64,000 nucleotides of DNA from Microbacterium sp. SZ1 (GCF_002362255.1 NZ_LPVV01000023.1:124001-188000); one strand, 5' to 3'. Shown: positions 1-9,054, counted from the first letter of the stretch. A program made the numbers and translations. Notes: generated by a model not told the origin, from the letters alone.

Positions 1-1
1 A

Positions 2-472
2 CGGATCGTCGTGCGCGGCATCCTCAACGTCATCCGCAGTGTTCCCGATCTGCTCTACGCCGCGATCCTCGTGGCGATGGTGGGGGTCGGCGCGCTCCCC
101 GGCATCCTCGCGCTGCTCCTCTTCAACGTCGGCATCATCGTGAAGCTCGTCTCCGAGGCGATCGACACGAACGACCGCGGCCCGCTCGAGGCGGGGCGCG
201 CGGTGGGCGCCACGCAGGCGAAGATCAACCGCACGCTCGCACTGCCCGACGCGTGGCCGGCGTTCGCGAACCAGACGCTGTACGTCTTCGAGCTCAACGT
301 CCGCGCCTCCACCGTGCTCGGACTCGTCGGGGCGGGAGGCATGGGGCTGCTCATCGACGCGGTGCGCACGTTCTACCGCTACGACCAGCTCTCGCTCATC
401 ATCCTGGAGATCCTCATCGTGGTCATCGTGATCGACCTCGTCTCCGACGCGATCAGACGGAGGCTCGTGTGA
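2..472 (+). CDS. phnE: PhnE-type phosphonate ABC transporter permease (5' end outside window)
   Basis: Inner-membrane permease of an ABC importer of the phosphonate/phosphite class, which carries substrate delivered by a PhnD-like binding protein using a PhnC-like ATPase. Only about 156 C-terminal residues are present and the reading frame is open to the left edge. The visible part has three or more hydrophobic segments and the cytoplasmic EAA-type loop (EAGRAVGATQAKINRTLALP) that contacts the ATPase, then the conserved VLGLVGAGGMG stretch typical of PhnE. Its TGA overlaps the GTG of the next permease, so the two are translationally coupled. The exact substrate cannot be read because the binding protein and ATPase genes lie outside the window. 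Confidence 0.88.
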   Translation, partial: RIVVRGILNVIRSVPDLLYAAILVAMVGVGALPGILALLLFNVGIIVKLVSEAIDTNDRGPLEAGRAVGATQAKINRTLALPDAWPAFANQTLYVFELNVRASTVLGLVGAGGMGLLIDAVRTFYRYDQLSLIILEILIVVIVIDLVSDAIRRRLV

Positions 473-1305
473 CCGCCCTCAGCCCGGAACGCACCCACGG
501 CCCCACTGTCATCCCGGACCGCTCGCGACGCCCCTGGCTCGTGGCCGGCTGGGTGCTCGTCACGGCCGTCGTCGTGCTGGCCTTCTGGTCGATCGACATC
601 AGCTGGGGGCGCCTGCTCGACCTGCCCGCCGAGATCGCGCGCTACACGGTGCTCATGTTCGGGAGCCCGAACTGGGAGAAGCTGCCCGAGGCGCTCTGGC
701 AGACCTGGCGGAGCATCGAGATGGCGTGGGTCGGCACGATCCTCGGAATCCTGCTCGCGACGCCGCTGAGCCTGATCGCCGCCCGCGGCTTCGGTCCCGC
801 CTGGCTGCGGGCGCTCCTGCGCGGGCTGTTCTCGCTCATCCGCGCGGTGCCCGAGATCATCATCGCGATCGTCATCCTCTCGGTCACCGGACTCACCCCG
901 TTCACGGGAGCCCTCGCCCTCGCGATCAACGGCATCGGCACGCTCGGCAAGTGGGGCTACGAGGCCGTCGAGGCCGTCCCGCGCGGGCCCATCGAGGCCG
1001 CGCGCGCGGCCGGCGGCGGCACGCTCCAGGTGCTGCGCTGGGGCGTCTGGCCGCAGGCCGAGCCCGCCTTCTGGTCGTTCTGGCTCTACCGCTTCGAGAT
1101 CAATGTGCGCTCCTCGGCCGTGCTCGGCCTCATCGGTGTCGGCGGGATCGGCGACATGCTGACCTCGTACACGCAGTACCGTGAGTGGTCGACGGTGGGT
1201 GTCCTGCTCATCGTGGTCGTCGTCGTGACGATGCTCATCGACGGAGTCTCCGGCGCGATCCGCCGTCGCATCATGGAGGGAGCCCGCGCCCGTGTTCTCG
1301 CCTAG
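469..1305 (+). CDS. phnE: PhnE-type phosphonate ABC transporter permease, second subunit
   Basis: Second PhnE-like permease (278 residues), a paralogue of the gene just upstream; PhnE1/PhnE2 pairs are common in phosphonate importers. It has an N-terminal membrane segment, a periplasmic stretch, then the permease core with the EAA loop (EAARAAGGGTLQVL) and the matching VLGLIGVGGIGDML block. I place the start at GTG 469, which overlaps the upstream TGA (GTGA). Reading further upstream in this frame only gives arginine-rich low-complexity protein that shadows the first permease. It overlaps the downstream regulator by 14 bp, so all three genes look like one operon. Confidence 0.88.
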   Translation: MTALSPERTHGPTVIPDRSRRPWLVAGWVLVTAVVVLAFWSIDISWGRLLDLPAEIARYTVLMFGSPNWEKLPEALWQTWRSIEMAWVGTILGILLATPLSLIAARGFGPAWLRALLRGLFSLIRAVPEIIIAIVILSVTGLTPFTGALALAINGIGTLGKWGYEAVEAVPRGPIEAARAAGGGTLQVLRWGVWPQAEPAFWSFWLYRFEINVRSSAVLGLIGVGGIGDMLTSYTQYREWSTVGVLLIVVVVVTMLIDGVSGAIRRRIMEGARARVLA

Positions 1306-2161
1306 CGCCCCGCCCAGCGCCCGCATCGCGGCGGTCCTCAACACCATGCAGCCCGCCGAGCGGCGGGTCGCCGAGCTGATCGTCGGGTCGGCGGATGCCG
1401 TCGTGGAGTGGACAGCGCAGGAACTCGCCGACCGGGCCGGCGTCGGCCGCGCCACGGTCGTGCGGACGTGCCAGAGCGTCGGCTACCGCGGATACCCGCA
1501 GCTGCGGGTGGCGCTCGCCGCCGAGCTCGGCTCCGCGCCGGGGGAGGATGCCGTCGACCACGGCTCCGGCGTGCTGGGACGGATGCGAGGCGAGATCGTC
1601 AGGCTTGCGTCGTCGCTGCCGGCGCTCACGAGCCTTCTCGATGCGGAGGCGGTCGCCGATGCGGTGCGCCTCGCGGCATCCTCCCGTCGCCTGCTGGTGC
1701 TGGCGAACGGTCTGTCGTCGCCGATCGCGAGCGACCTGGCGATGCGCCTGACCGCAGCCGGACGTCCCGCCGAGTTCATCGCGGACGCGATCGCCCAGCA
1801 GATCGCGGCCCGGCACCTGACCGCGGACGACGCCTGCCTCGTGATCAGCGGCTCAGGAGCGAACGAGGCGAGCCTGCGCGTCGCGACGGCCGCAGCGCGC
1901 GGAGGCGCCCGGGTCATCGCGCTCACCTCGTTCGCATCGTCCCCGCTCACCGAGGTCGCCACGCACAGCCTCGTGATCGCGCCGTCGGGCGTGAGCTTCC
2001 GGGAGGAGCTGCAGCACGCCTCGCGTGTCGCCTACCTCGTGTTCGCCGAGGTCTTCTCGGCGGCCGTCACCGCCGAGCGTGGCGGCGACGCGGTGCGGGC
2101 GCGGGCTCACGCGCTGGAGGTCGTGTCCGACAACCTCGGCGAGGGCGCGGGGGAGTCGTAG
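1292..2161 (+). CDS. MurR/RpiR-family transcriptional regulator with SIS domain
   Basis: 289 residues. The N-terminal 75 or so residues form an RpiR-type helix-turn-helix (AERRVAELI, then ELADRAGVGRATVVRTCQSVGYRGYPQLR). The C-terminal half is a sugar-isomerase (SIS) fold with LVISGSGANEASLRVATAA and a following ALTSFASSPL segment, where phosphosugars or related ligands usually bind. It starts inside the second PhnE gene, 14 bp before its stop, and probably controls this transporter operon. RpiR proteins normally sense sugar phosphates, so the pairing with a phosphonate-type importer hints that the transported compound may be a phosphorylated organic molecule; that is inference. It converges on the PucR gene with a 4-bp gap. 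Confidence 0.87.
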   Translation: MFSPSAPPSARIAAVLNTMQPAERRVAELIVGSADAVVEWTAQELADRAGVGRATVVRTCQSVGYRGYPQLRVALAAELGSAPGEDAVDHGSGVLGRMRGEIVRLASSLPALTSLLDAEAVADAVRLAASSRRLLVLANGLSSPIASDLAMRLTAAGRPAEFIADAIAQQIAARHLTADDACLVISGSGANEASLRVATAAARGGARVIALTSFASSPLTEVATHSLVIAPSGVSFREELQHASRVAYLVFAEVFSAAVTAERGGDAVRARAHALEVVSDNLGEGAGES

Positions 2162-2165
2162 CGAC

Positions 2166-3674
2166 TCACTCGCGCGCGGTCTGCAGCAGCGCCCACAGTT
2201 CGGCGCGAGCCGGGAACGAGGAGAGGTCGGCGCCGAGCAGCGTTCCCGCCTGAGCGATGCGCGACCGCAGCGTGTGGCGGTGCACGCCCAGCGCTGCGGC
2301 GGCCGACTCGGCCTTCGCGTCGTGCTCGAGCCATACGCGCAGCGTCTGCTCCAGGTCGCCGCCCGAGCGGGCATCGCTCTCGCGCAGGGGCGCGAGGCGG
2401 GACTCGGCGAGCAGACGCGCCTCGTCGGTCGCGAGCGCGCTGAGGATGCTGGAACCGACCGCGTCGGCGTAGCGGTGGACTCCCGCATCAGCCTGCCGGT
2501 GCAGTGCCGCGACGGCCTGCGCGTGCGCGCGTGAGAAGGCGTCGTACGACTCCGCTCCCGACGCGCCGATGCGGATACCGAACCGCTCGGCTGCCTCGTC
2601 GAGCAGCCCCTCGTCGGCGGCCGACACGCACAGCGTCACGCCGTCGTCGGACTCGGCGACGAACGATGCCGTGCCCTCGTCCGCACGGCGTCGATCCCAC
2701 CAGTCGGTCAGTGGCCCCGCCGGGGCGCCCGCGGCGACGGCGACGACGATCGGGGCGGGCGGCAGTGAGCCGAGTACCCGTCGCGCGAGCGCGGGATCGT
2801 CGGTCTGCAGCGACGACAGCAGCTGCGAGTGCAGGCGCCGCCGGCTCCGTGCGAGCTGCTCGCTCTGCTCGAGCGCGAGTCCCGCCATCGCGATGACGGA
2901 GGTGACCACGGTGCGCGCCTCGGGGTCGAGGCCGTCGATCCCGAGTGCGATGACGCCGCGCAGACGCCCGCCGCGTCCGATCGTGAACAGCATGAACGAA
3001 CGGTCGCCGGCGGTGAACGACTGCCCCGCCTCGAGCCCGCGCGTCAGCACCTCGGCGACATGCTGCCCCAGCACGTCCTTGGCCGCATCGGGGAGCTCGT
3101 CGCGGGGGTGCGACGACTGCAGCGCCCCCGAGGCGTCGTACATCCCGACCCAGACGCCGAGCCGTCGGCCGAGCTCGGCGAGGGTGGCGTCGAGCCCCCG
3201 AGGGCGGAGGGCGGCGAGGGCGAGCGCGCGCTGCGTGTCGAGCGCCCAGGAGCGCCGCGCATACGCCTGGGCGGCGATCGCCTCGGAGTGCGCGCGCGCC
3301 ACGGCGATGAATGGCGTGCGGTAGGGGACCTCGAACAACGGCATCCCTCGCCGAGCGCAGGCGATGACGAGCTCGTCGGGGATGCCGGCGCGATGCACCT
3401 CCGTTCCGAAGCCGAGTCCGCGCACGCCGCGGTCGGCGAGCCGGTCGACGTACACGTCCACGCCCGTGTCGGCGTCGAACTGGACCCCGGTGGTGAGCAG
3501 GGCGAGGTCCTCCGCGAGGAACGGCGTCGGGTCGGCGAGGTCGGAGCTGTGCACCCAGCGCAGGGGGCTCCCCAACGCGTCACCAGGGAGTTCCTGCGGG
3601 TCGGACACGAGGCGCAGGCCGAGGTCGCGACGCCGCAGCAGCGCTCGCAGGGTCGGCTCGTCGGCGACCTCCAT
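2166..3674 (-). CDS. PucR-family transcriptional regulator of the GABA/polyamine cluster
   Basis: 502 residues with the PucR-family order. An N-terminal PucR ligand domain (about 1-125; LRALLRRRDLGLRLVSDP, then LAEDLALLTTG) comes first, followed by a GGDEF-like central region, and a C-terminal PucR-type helix-turn-helix (ESAAAALGVHRHTLRSRIAQ) close to the end. The start is ATG 3674, preceded on its strand by a GAGGAGG ribosome site. It is divergent from gabT, and the 109-bp shared region carries two near-identical 17-bp direct repeats. PucR-type regulators beside gabT commonly activate amine or GABA breakdown. I infer it responds to GABA, putrescine or an aldehyde intermediate; the ligand is not visible in the sequence. 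Confidence 0.88.
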   Translation of the reverse strand: MEVADEPTLRALLRRRDLGLRLVSDPQELPGDALGSPLRWVHSSDLADPTPFLAEDLALLTTGVQFDADTGVDVYVDRLADRGVRGLGFGTEVHRAGIPDELVIACARRGMPLFEVPYRTPFIAVARAHSEAIAAQAYARRSWALDTQRALALAALRPRGLDATLAELGRRLGVWVGMYDASGALQSSHPRDELPDAAKDVLGQHVAEVLTRGLEAGQSFTAGDRSFMLFTIGRGGRLRGVIALGIDGLDPEARTVVTSVIAMAGLALEQSEQLARSRRRLHSQLLSSLQTDDPALARRVLGSLPPAPIVVAVAAGAPAGPLTDWWDRRRADEGTASFVAESDDGVTLCVSAADEGLLDEAAERFGIRIGASGAESYDAFSRAHAQAVAALHRQADAGVHRYADAVGSSILSALATDEARLLAESRLAPLRESDARSGGDLEQTLRVWLEHDAKAESAAAALGVHRHTLRSRIAQAGTLLGADLSSFPARAELWALLQTARE

Positions 3675-3702
3675 CCGTGCCTCCTCACGCGTCGGCCGGC
3701 GA

Positions 3703-3749
3703 TGTACGCTCCGGCGAATCCCTCGCACAGATTGTACAGTCCGGCGAAT
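3703..3749. promoter_or_regulatory. Tandem direct-repeat operator between PucR gene and gabT
   Basis: TGTACGCTCCGGCGAAT (3703-3719) and TGTACAGTCCGGCGAAT (3733-3749) differ at two positions and are offset by 30 bp, close to three helical turns. A weaker third GTACGCTCGCG lies at 3771 inside the gabT promoter. This arrangement fits a dimeric PucR-type regulator binding cooperatively. The assignment to that protein is inferred from position. Confidence 0.6.
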
Positions 3750-3771
3750 GCCCGTGCGGCGACGACGGTCG

Positions 3772-3777
3772 TACGCT
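3772..3777 (+). promoter_or_regulatory. -10 box of a leaderless gabT promoter
   Basis: TACGCT is followed by exactly 6 nt and then ATG 3784, so transcription should begin at or next to the start codon. No ribosome-binding site precedes the gene, which agrees with leaderless translation. Confidence 0.5.
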
Positions 3778-3783
3778 CGCGTC

Positions 3784-5145
3784 ATGGCTCTCCTCGACAC
3801 CGACACCGCGACCGTTCCCCTCGGCGGACCCGACCTCCCCCAGGAGCGTCGACTCGTCACCGAGCTTCCCGGGCCCCGCTCGGCCGAGATCCTCGCCCGC
3901 AAGGCCGAGGCCGTGCCCGCGGGCGTCGGCCACACCGTGCCCGTCGCGGCCGTCGCCGCGGGCGGAGGCGTCGTCGTCGACGCCGACGGCAACTCGCTGA
4001 TCGACCTCGGGTCCGGCATCGCCGTGACGACGGTCGGCAACGCGCACCCGAAGGTCGCCGCCGCCGTCGCCGCCCAGGCCGCGCAGTTCACGCACACCTG
4101 CTTCATGATCTCGCCGTACGAGTCGTACATCGAGGTCGCCGAGGCACTCAACCGCCTCACGCCCGGAGACTTCGCCAAGAAGAGCGCGCTGTTCAACTCC
4201 GGTGCCGAGGCTGTCGAGAACGCGATCAAGATCGCCCGCAAGCACACGGGCCGCCAGGCCGTCGTCGCCTTCGACCACGGCTACCACGGCCGCACCAACC
4301 TCACCATGGCGCTCACCGCCAAGTCGATGCCCTACAAGAGCGGGTTCGGTCCGTTCGCGCCCGAGGTCTACCGCGCACCCATGTCGTACCCGTTCCGCGA
4401 CGGCCTGTCAGGGCCCGAGGCGGCGGCCCGCGTCATCCTGCAGCTCGAGAAGCAGGTCGGGGCCGACAACCTCGCCGCCGTCATCATCGAGCCCATCCAG
4501 GGCGAGGGCGGGTTCATCGTTCCCGCCGACGGCTTCCTCCCGGCGATCCTCGACTGGTGCCGCGCGAACGGCGTCGTCTTCATCGCCGACGAGGTGCAGA
4601 CCGGCTTCGCCCGCACCGGCCACATGTTCGCGAGCGAGATCTTCGGCATCGAGCCCGACCTCATCACCACGGCCAAGGGCATCGCCGGCGGTCTGCCGCT
4701 GGCCGCCGTGACCGGTCGCGCCGAGATCATGGACGCCTCGCACACCGGCGGCCTCGGCGGCACCTACGGCGGCAACCCGATCGCGTGCGCCGCCGCGCTC
4801 GCCGCGATCGACGTGTTCGAGAACGACGGCGTGATCGAGCGTGCCCGTGAGATCGGCGAGATCCTGAAGAGCCGCCTCACGTCCCTGCAGCAGGACGACG
4901 CGCGTATCGGCGACATCCGCGGACACGGCGCGATGATCGCCGCCGAGTTCGTCGACCCCGAGACCCAGGCTCCGGATGCCGCGCTCACGGCCGCCGTCGC
5001 CAAGGCGGCGATCGCCAAGGGCGTGATCGTGCTCACCTGCGGGACCTACGGCAACGTCATCCGCTTCCTGCCCCCGCTGGCGATCGGCGACGACCTGCTG
5101 AACGAGGGGCTCGACGTCATCGCCGAGGCGCTCGCGTCGGCCTGA
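3784..5145 (+). CDS. gabT: 4-aminobutyrate--2-oxoglutarate transaminase
   Basis: 453-residue class III PLP aminotransferase. It converts GABA and 2-oxoglutarate to succinate semialdehyde and glutamate in the cytoplasm. Seen in the sequence: the substrate loop FNSGAEAVENAIKIARKHTG, the HGYHGRT motif, IIEPIQGEGGF, the PLP-binding Asp269 in IADEVQTGFARTGHMFA, and the Schiff-base Lys298 in TTAKGIAGGLPLAAV. Length matches actinobacterial GabT. ATG 3784 sits 6 nt after a TACGCT box, arguing for a leaderless message. It opens the catabolic block and is separated from the oxidase gene by a strong hairpin. The GABA assignment is well supported by the neighbouring semialdehyde dehydrogenases. Confidence 0.93.
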   Translation: MALLDTDTATVPLGGPDLPQERRLVTELPGPRSAEILARKAEAVPAGVGHTVPVAAVAAGGGVVVDADGNSLIDLGSGIAVTTVGNAHPKVAAAVAAQAAQFTHTCFMISPYESYIEVAEALNRLTPGDFAKKSALFNSGAEAVENAIKIARKHTGRQAVVAFDHGYHGRTNLTMALTAKSMPYKSGFGPFAPEVYRAPMSYPFRDGLSGPEAAARVILQLEKQVGADNLAAVIIEPIQGEGGFIVPADGFLPAILDWCRANGVVFIADEVQTGFARTGHMFASEIFGIEPDLITTAKGIAGGLPLAAVTGRAEIMDASHTGGLGGTYGGNPIACAAALAAIDVFENDGVIERAREIGEILKSRLTSLQQDDARIGDIRGHGAMIAAEFVDPETQAPDAALTAAVAKAAIAKGVIVLTCGTYGNVIRFLPPLAIGDDLLNEGLDVIAEALASA

Positions 5146-5176
5146 ACCACGGCCGCTGAGGCGGTTCCACACACGT

Positions 5177-5217
5177 CCGGCCGCGACTCGTATCGGGGGA
5201 TTTCGAGTCGCGGCCGG
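5177..5217. terminator. 14-bp perfect hairpin between gabT and the amine oxidase gene
   Basis: CCGGCCGCGACTCG (5177-5190) pairs perfectly with CGAGTCGCGGCCGG (5204-5217) around a 13-nt loop. No T-run follows, only CAACCTTTCC, so it is either a weak or factor-dependent terminator or an mRNA-processing hairpin that sets the gabT to oxidase ratio. Confidence 0.5.
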
Positions 5218-5243
5218 CAACCTTTCCAACGAAGGAGAAGCAG

Positions 5244-6626
5244 ATGGCTGAGATCACCCGTGACGTGCTGATCGTGGGAGCCGGAGCCGCAGGGCTCACC
5301 GCCGCGAACGACCTGCGCAAGGCCGGCCTGTCGGTGGCCGTGCTGGAGGCCCGCGACCGCGTCGGCGGCCGTCTGTGGACCGACGTCATCGACGGAGCGA
5401 TGCTCGAGCTCGGCGGTCAGTGGGTCTCGCCTGACCAGGATGCGCTGAAGGACACGCTCGAGGAGCTGGGCCTCGAGACCTACAGCCGCTATCGCGAGGG
5501 CGACAGCGTGTACGTCGGGCCGGATGGCCGGGTGCACCGCTTCACGGGCGAGATGTTCCCCGTGTCGCCCGAGACGGAGAAGGTCATCGCCGACATCACC
5601 GACCGCCTCGACGAGATGGTCGCCGAGATCGACCCCGATCGCCCGTGGGAGCACCCGCAGGCGAAGGAGTGGGACAGCGTCACGTGGGACGCCTGGCTGC
5701 GTCAGCAGACCGACGACGACGAGGCCGTGCGCAACCTGGCCTTCGCCACCGGCTCCGCGATGCTCACGAAGCCGACGCACACGTTCTCGCTGCTGCAGTC
5801 GCTGCTCATGGCGGCATCCGCCGGGTCGTACTCGAACCTCGTCGACGCCGACTTCATCCTCGACAAGCGCGTGGTGGGCGGGCTCCAGCAGGTGCCCATC
5901 CTGCTCGCCGAGCGCCTCGGCGACGACGTGCTGCTGAACCAGCCGGTCCGCACGCTCGAGTGGGGGGCTGACGGCGTGGTCGCCACGACCGACGAGCTCA
6001 CCGTCCGCGCGCGCTTCGCGATCCTCGCGCACGCGCCCGTGCTGTATGACCGGATCTCGTTTGTCCCGCCGCTGCCGCGCCGCCAGCACCAGCTGCACCA
6101 GCACCTGTCGATGGGCTTCGTCATCAAGGTGCACGCCGTCTACGACCGCCCGTTCTGGCGGGAGCAGGGCCTCAGCGGCACCGCGTTCAGCCCGTACGAG
6201 CTCTCGCACGAGGCCTACGACAACACCAACCACGGCGATGAGCGCGGCACGCTCGTCGGCTTCGTCAGCGACCAGAACGCGGACGACCTCTTCGCGCTGA
6301 GCGACGAGGAGCGCAAGGAGCGCATCCTCGAGTCGCTGTCGCACTACTACGGACCGGAGGCCAAGAACCCGGTCGTCTACTACGAGAGCGACTGGGGCAC
6401 GGAGGAGTGGACGCGCGGCGCCTACGCCGCGAGCTTCGACATGGGCGGCCTGCATCGGTACGGCGCAGACCTGCGCACACCGGTCGGCCCGATCCACTTC
6501 GCCTGCAGCGACATGGCCGGCGCGGGCTTCCAGCACGTCGACGGTGCGATCCGCATGGGGCACCTGGTGGCCTCGAACATCGTCGAGTCGACGAGGGACG
6601 CGGGCGAGACGGCCGAGGTCGGCTGA
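5244..6626 (+). CDS. puo: Flavin monoamine oxidase, putrescine-oxidase-like
   Basis: 460-residue FAD-dependent amine oxidase. An N-terminal Rossmann dinucleotide motif (LIVGAGAAGLTAANDL, GxGxxG at residues 12-17) is followed by EARDRVGGRLWT and the GGQWVSPDQ segment. Near the C terminus there is a typical flavin-contact region (DMAGAGFQHVDGAIRMG). The family uses O2 to oxidise primary amines to aldehydes plus ammonia and hydrogen peroxide. With gabT and two aldehyde dehydrogenases adjacent, putrescine is the likely substrate, giving 4-aminobutanal. A clear AAGGAGA ribosome site precedes ATG 5244. Its stop overlaps the next ATG (TGATG). Histamine or tyramine oxidation is the main alternative. 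Confidence 0.87.
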   Translation: MAEITRDVLIVGAGAAGLTAANDLRKAGLSVAVLEARDRVGGRLWTDVIDGAMLELGGQWVSPDQDALKDTLEELGLETYSRYREGDSVYVGPDGRVHRFTGEMFPVSPETEKVIADITDRLDEMVAEIDPDRPWEHPQAKEWDSVTWDAWLRQQTDDDEAVRNLAFATGSAMLTKPTHTFSLLQSLLMAASAGSYSNLVDADFILDKRVVGGLQQVPILLAERLGDDVLLNQPVRTLEWGADGVVATTDELTVRARFAILAHAPVLYDRISFVPPLPRRQHQLHQHLSMGFVIKVHAVYDRPFWREQGLSGTAFSPYELSHEAYDNTNHGDERGTLVGFVSDQNADDLFALSDEERKERILESLSHYYGPEAKNPVVYYESDWGTEEWTRGAYAASFDMGGLHRYGADLRTPVGPIHFACSDMAGAGFQHVDGAIRMGHLVASNIVESTRDAGETAEVG

Positions 6627-7510
6627 TGACGGGCTCGATCGTCGTCGGCTACACGGCGACGGATGCCGGAGCCGACGCCGCCGCACTCGGCGCTCGTCTG
6701 GCGCGCAGCCTCGGCGCGACGCTCCGCCTCGTGATCGTGCTGCCCTCGGAGGGAACGCGCAACGCCGCCGTCGCACCCGAGCGCGCGTACGAGGACCACC
6801 TCCGTCGCCAGGCGACGCAGTGGCTCGAGGATGCCGTCAGCGGCCTGCCGCAGGAGCTCGTCCGCACCGGGCACGTCCGCTTCGGGGAGTCGTTCGCCGA
6901 GGGGCTGATCGCCGCGGGCGAGGAGTTCGGCGCCCGACTCATCGTCGTCGGCGCCGCGAACGGCAGCCTGTTCGGGCGCCACCGCCTCGGCAGCGTCGCC
7001 TCCGAGCTGCTGCACTCCTCGACCATCCCGGTGGCACTGGCCCCGGCCGGCACCTCGACGGAGGACGACCACGTCCTTCCCCGCGTGACGGTCGCCGTCG
7101 GCACCCGTCCCGGAGCGGAGAACCTCCTCGACGAGGCGGCGACGGTCGCCGCCGACGCGCACGTCGGCCTCCGGCTCGTGTCGCTCGTGCCCTTCGACGT
7201 GCCTCCCGGCCTCGACACCGGTTCGATCCGTCTGGCCGGAGACGAGCACTCCCGCGAGGTGCTCTCTGTGGCATCCGGCCTCCTGCCCGACTCCCTCGAC
7301 GCGGTCGTCGAGGAGGCCCCTGGCGACTCCGTGGAGGATGCGGTGGCCCATCTCTCGTGGCTCCCCGGCGAGGTCGTGCTCGTCGGCTCCAGCCGTCTGG
7401 CGCAGCCGCGCCGTCTGTTCCTGGGCTCCACGGCGGCGAAGATGCTGCACGAGCTGCCCGTTCCGATGATCGTGGTGCCGCGCACGCGGGCCGAAGCAGG
7501 AGTCCGCTGA
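6626..7510 (+). CDS. Universal stress protein, two tandem Usp domains
   Basis: 294 residues made of two UspA-like domains. The first (about 1-145) begins SIVVGYTATDAGADAAALGA and ends with the nucleotide-binding-type LIVVGAANGSLFGRHRLGSVASELLHSSTIPV. The second (about 155-290) is more degenerate but repeats VLVGSSRLAQPRRLFLGSTAAKMLHELPVPMIVV. The ATG overlaps the stop of the oxidase gene and its own stop overlaps the ATG of the permease gene, so it is translationally coupled inside the catabolic operon. Usp proteins bind ATP and modulate stress responses. A role tied to the peroxide or aldehyde made by its neighbours is plausible but only inferred. Confidence 0.88.
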   Translation: MTGSIVVGYTATDAGADAAALGARLARSLGATLRLVIVLPSEGTRNAAVAPERAYEDHLRRQATQWLEDAVSGLPQELVRTGHVRFGESFAEGLIAAGEEFGARLIVVGAANGSLFGRHRLGSVASELLHSSTIPVALAPAGTSTEDDHVLPRVTVAVGTRPGAENLLDEAATVAADAHVGLRLVSLVPFDVPPGLDTGSIRLAGDEHSREVLSVASGLLPDSLDAVVEEAPGDSVEDAVAHLSWLPGEVVLVGSSRLAQPRRLFLGSTAAKMLHELPVPMIVVPRTRAEAGVR

Positions 7511-9054
7511 TGAGCAACTCGAACCGGGCGACGGAGCCCGTATCCGGCGTGACGACCGGCATCTCGCAGAAGGGCCTGAGCGCCGGGGCGGTCGGCGTGC
7601 TCGGCGCCGTCGTGATCGGCGTCTCCACCATCGCTCCCGCATACACGCTCACGGCGTCCCTCGGTCCCACCGTCGCGGTCGTCGGCACCCAGGTCCCGGC
7701 GATCATCCTCGTCGGTTTCATCCCGATGCTGCTCACGGCGTTCGGCTACCGCGAGCTCAACCGCGAGATGCCCGACTCGGGGACCTCGTTCACGTGGGGC
7801 GTGCGGGCGTTCGGCCCCTGGATCGGGTGGATGACGGGCTGGGGCCTCATCGCGGCCACCGTCATCGTGCTGTCGAACCTCGCGGGCATCGCCGTCGAGT
7901 TCCTGTTCCTGCTGATCTCGCAGCTCTCGGGCAACCCCGACATCGCCGATCTCGCGTTCAACCCCTTCATCAACGTGGTGGTCTGTCTCCTGTTCATGCT
8001 CGGAGCGACGCTGGTGTCGTACCGCGACATGCAGACCACGCAGAAGTTCCAGTACATCCTCGTCGGCTTCCAGGTGCTGGTGCTCGTCGTCTTCGCCGTC
8101 GTCGCGATCGTCAAGGCCGTGGACGGCGAGGCCGCCGACCCCACCGCGTTCTCGTGGTCGTGGTTCAACCCGTTCGAGGTGCCCAGCTTCAGCGCCTTCG
8201 CGGCCGGTCTGTCGCTGTCGATCTTCATCTTCTGGGGATGGGACGTCGTGCTCACCATGAACGAGGAGACGAAGGACCCGGCGAAGACCCCCGGTCGGGC
8301 GGCCATGGTCACCGTGTTCGTCGTGGTCAGCCTGTACCTGCTCCTCGCCATCGGCCTCATCATGTTCGCCGGTGTCGGAGACGGCGATCTCGGCCTCGCG
8401 AACGAGGACATCTCGGCGAATGTGTTCTTCGCACTGTCCGACCCGATCCTCGGGCCGCTCGCGTTCCTCGTGTCGCTCGCGGTGCTCTCGAGCTCTGCCG
8501 CGTCGCTGCAGTCGACCGCTGTCGGGCCCGCGCGCACGCTGCTCGCGATGGGGCACTACGGCGCCCTGCCCAAGAAGTTCGCGAGGGTCAGCCCGCGGTT
8601 CTTCACCCCCGGGTACTCGACGATCGTCTCGGCCGTCGTCGCGTCGGTGTTCTACGCCGTGATGCGCCTGGTCAGCGAGAACGTGCTCACCGACACGATC
8701 CTGTCGCTCGGGATGATGATCTGCTTCTACTACGGACTCACCGCGTTCGCGTGCGTGTGGTACTTCCGTCGGCAGTGGTTCGACTCGGCGCGCAGCTTCT
8801 TCTTCACGTTCCTGTTCCCGCTCGTCGGCGGAGTGATCCTCGCCGTGCTCTTCGTGACGACCCTCATCGACTCCATGGACCCCGCCTACGGCAGCGGATC
8901 GAGCATCGGCGGGGTCGGCCTCGTGTTCGTCCTCGGCGTCGGCATCATCGGGATCGGCATCGTCATCATGATGTGGCAGGCGATCAAGCGGCCGGCGTTC
9001 TTCCGCGGGGAGACGCTCACCGCCGACGCCCCGCCGAGCCTCCGTCGCCGCTGA
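7510..9054 (+). CDS. APC-family amino acid/polyamine permease
   Basis: 514 residues with about 12 hydrophobic segments and the APC-superfamily opening (GAVGVLGAVVIGVSTIAPAYTLTASLGPTVAVVG), including the IAPAYT segment near the substrate site in TM1. The family imports amino acids, polyamines or GABA by cation symport or exchange. Its coupling by ATGA overlap to the stress protein, and its place between the oxidase and the dehydrogenases, make putrescine or GABA the most likely cargo. No substrate-specific residues can be assigned by eye. The C-terminal tail is short and basic (SLRRR). Confidence 0.88.
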   Translation: MSNSNRATEPVSGVTTGISQKGLSAGAVGVLGAVVIGVSTIAPAYTLTASLGPTVAVVGTQVPAIILVGFIPMLLTAFGYRELNREMPDSGTSFTWGVRAFGPWIGWMTGWGLIAATVIVLSNLAGIAVEFLFLLISQLSGNPDIADLAFNPFINVVVCLLFMLGATLVSYRDMQTTQKFQYILVGFQVLVLVVFAVVAIVKAVDGEAADPTAFSWSWFNPFEVPSFSAFAAGLSLSIFIFWGWDVVLTMNEETKDPAKTPGRAAMVTVFVVVSLYLLLAIGLIMFAGVGDGDLGLANEDISANVFFALSDPILGPLAFLVSLAVLSSSAASLQSTAVGPARTLLAMGHYGALPKKFARVSPRFFTPGYSTIVSAVVASVFYAVMRLVSENVLTDTILSLGMMICFYYGLTAFACVWYFRRQWFDSARSFFFTFLFPLVGGVILAVLFVTTLIDSMDPAYGSGSSIGGVGLVFVLGVGIIGIGIVIMMWQAIKRPAFFRGETLTADAPPSLRRR

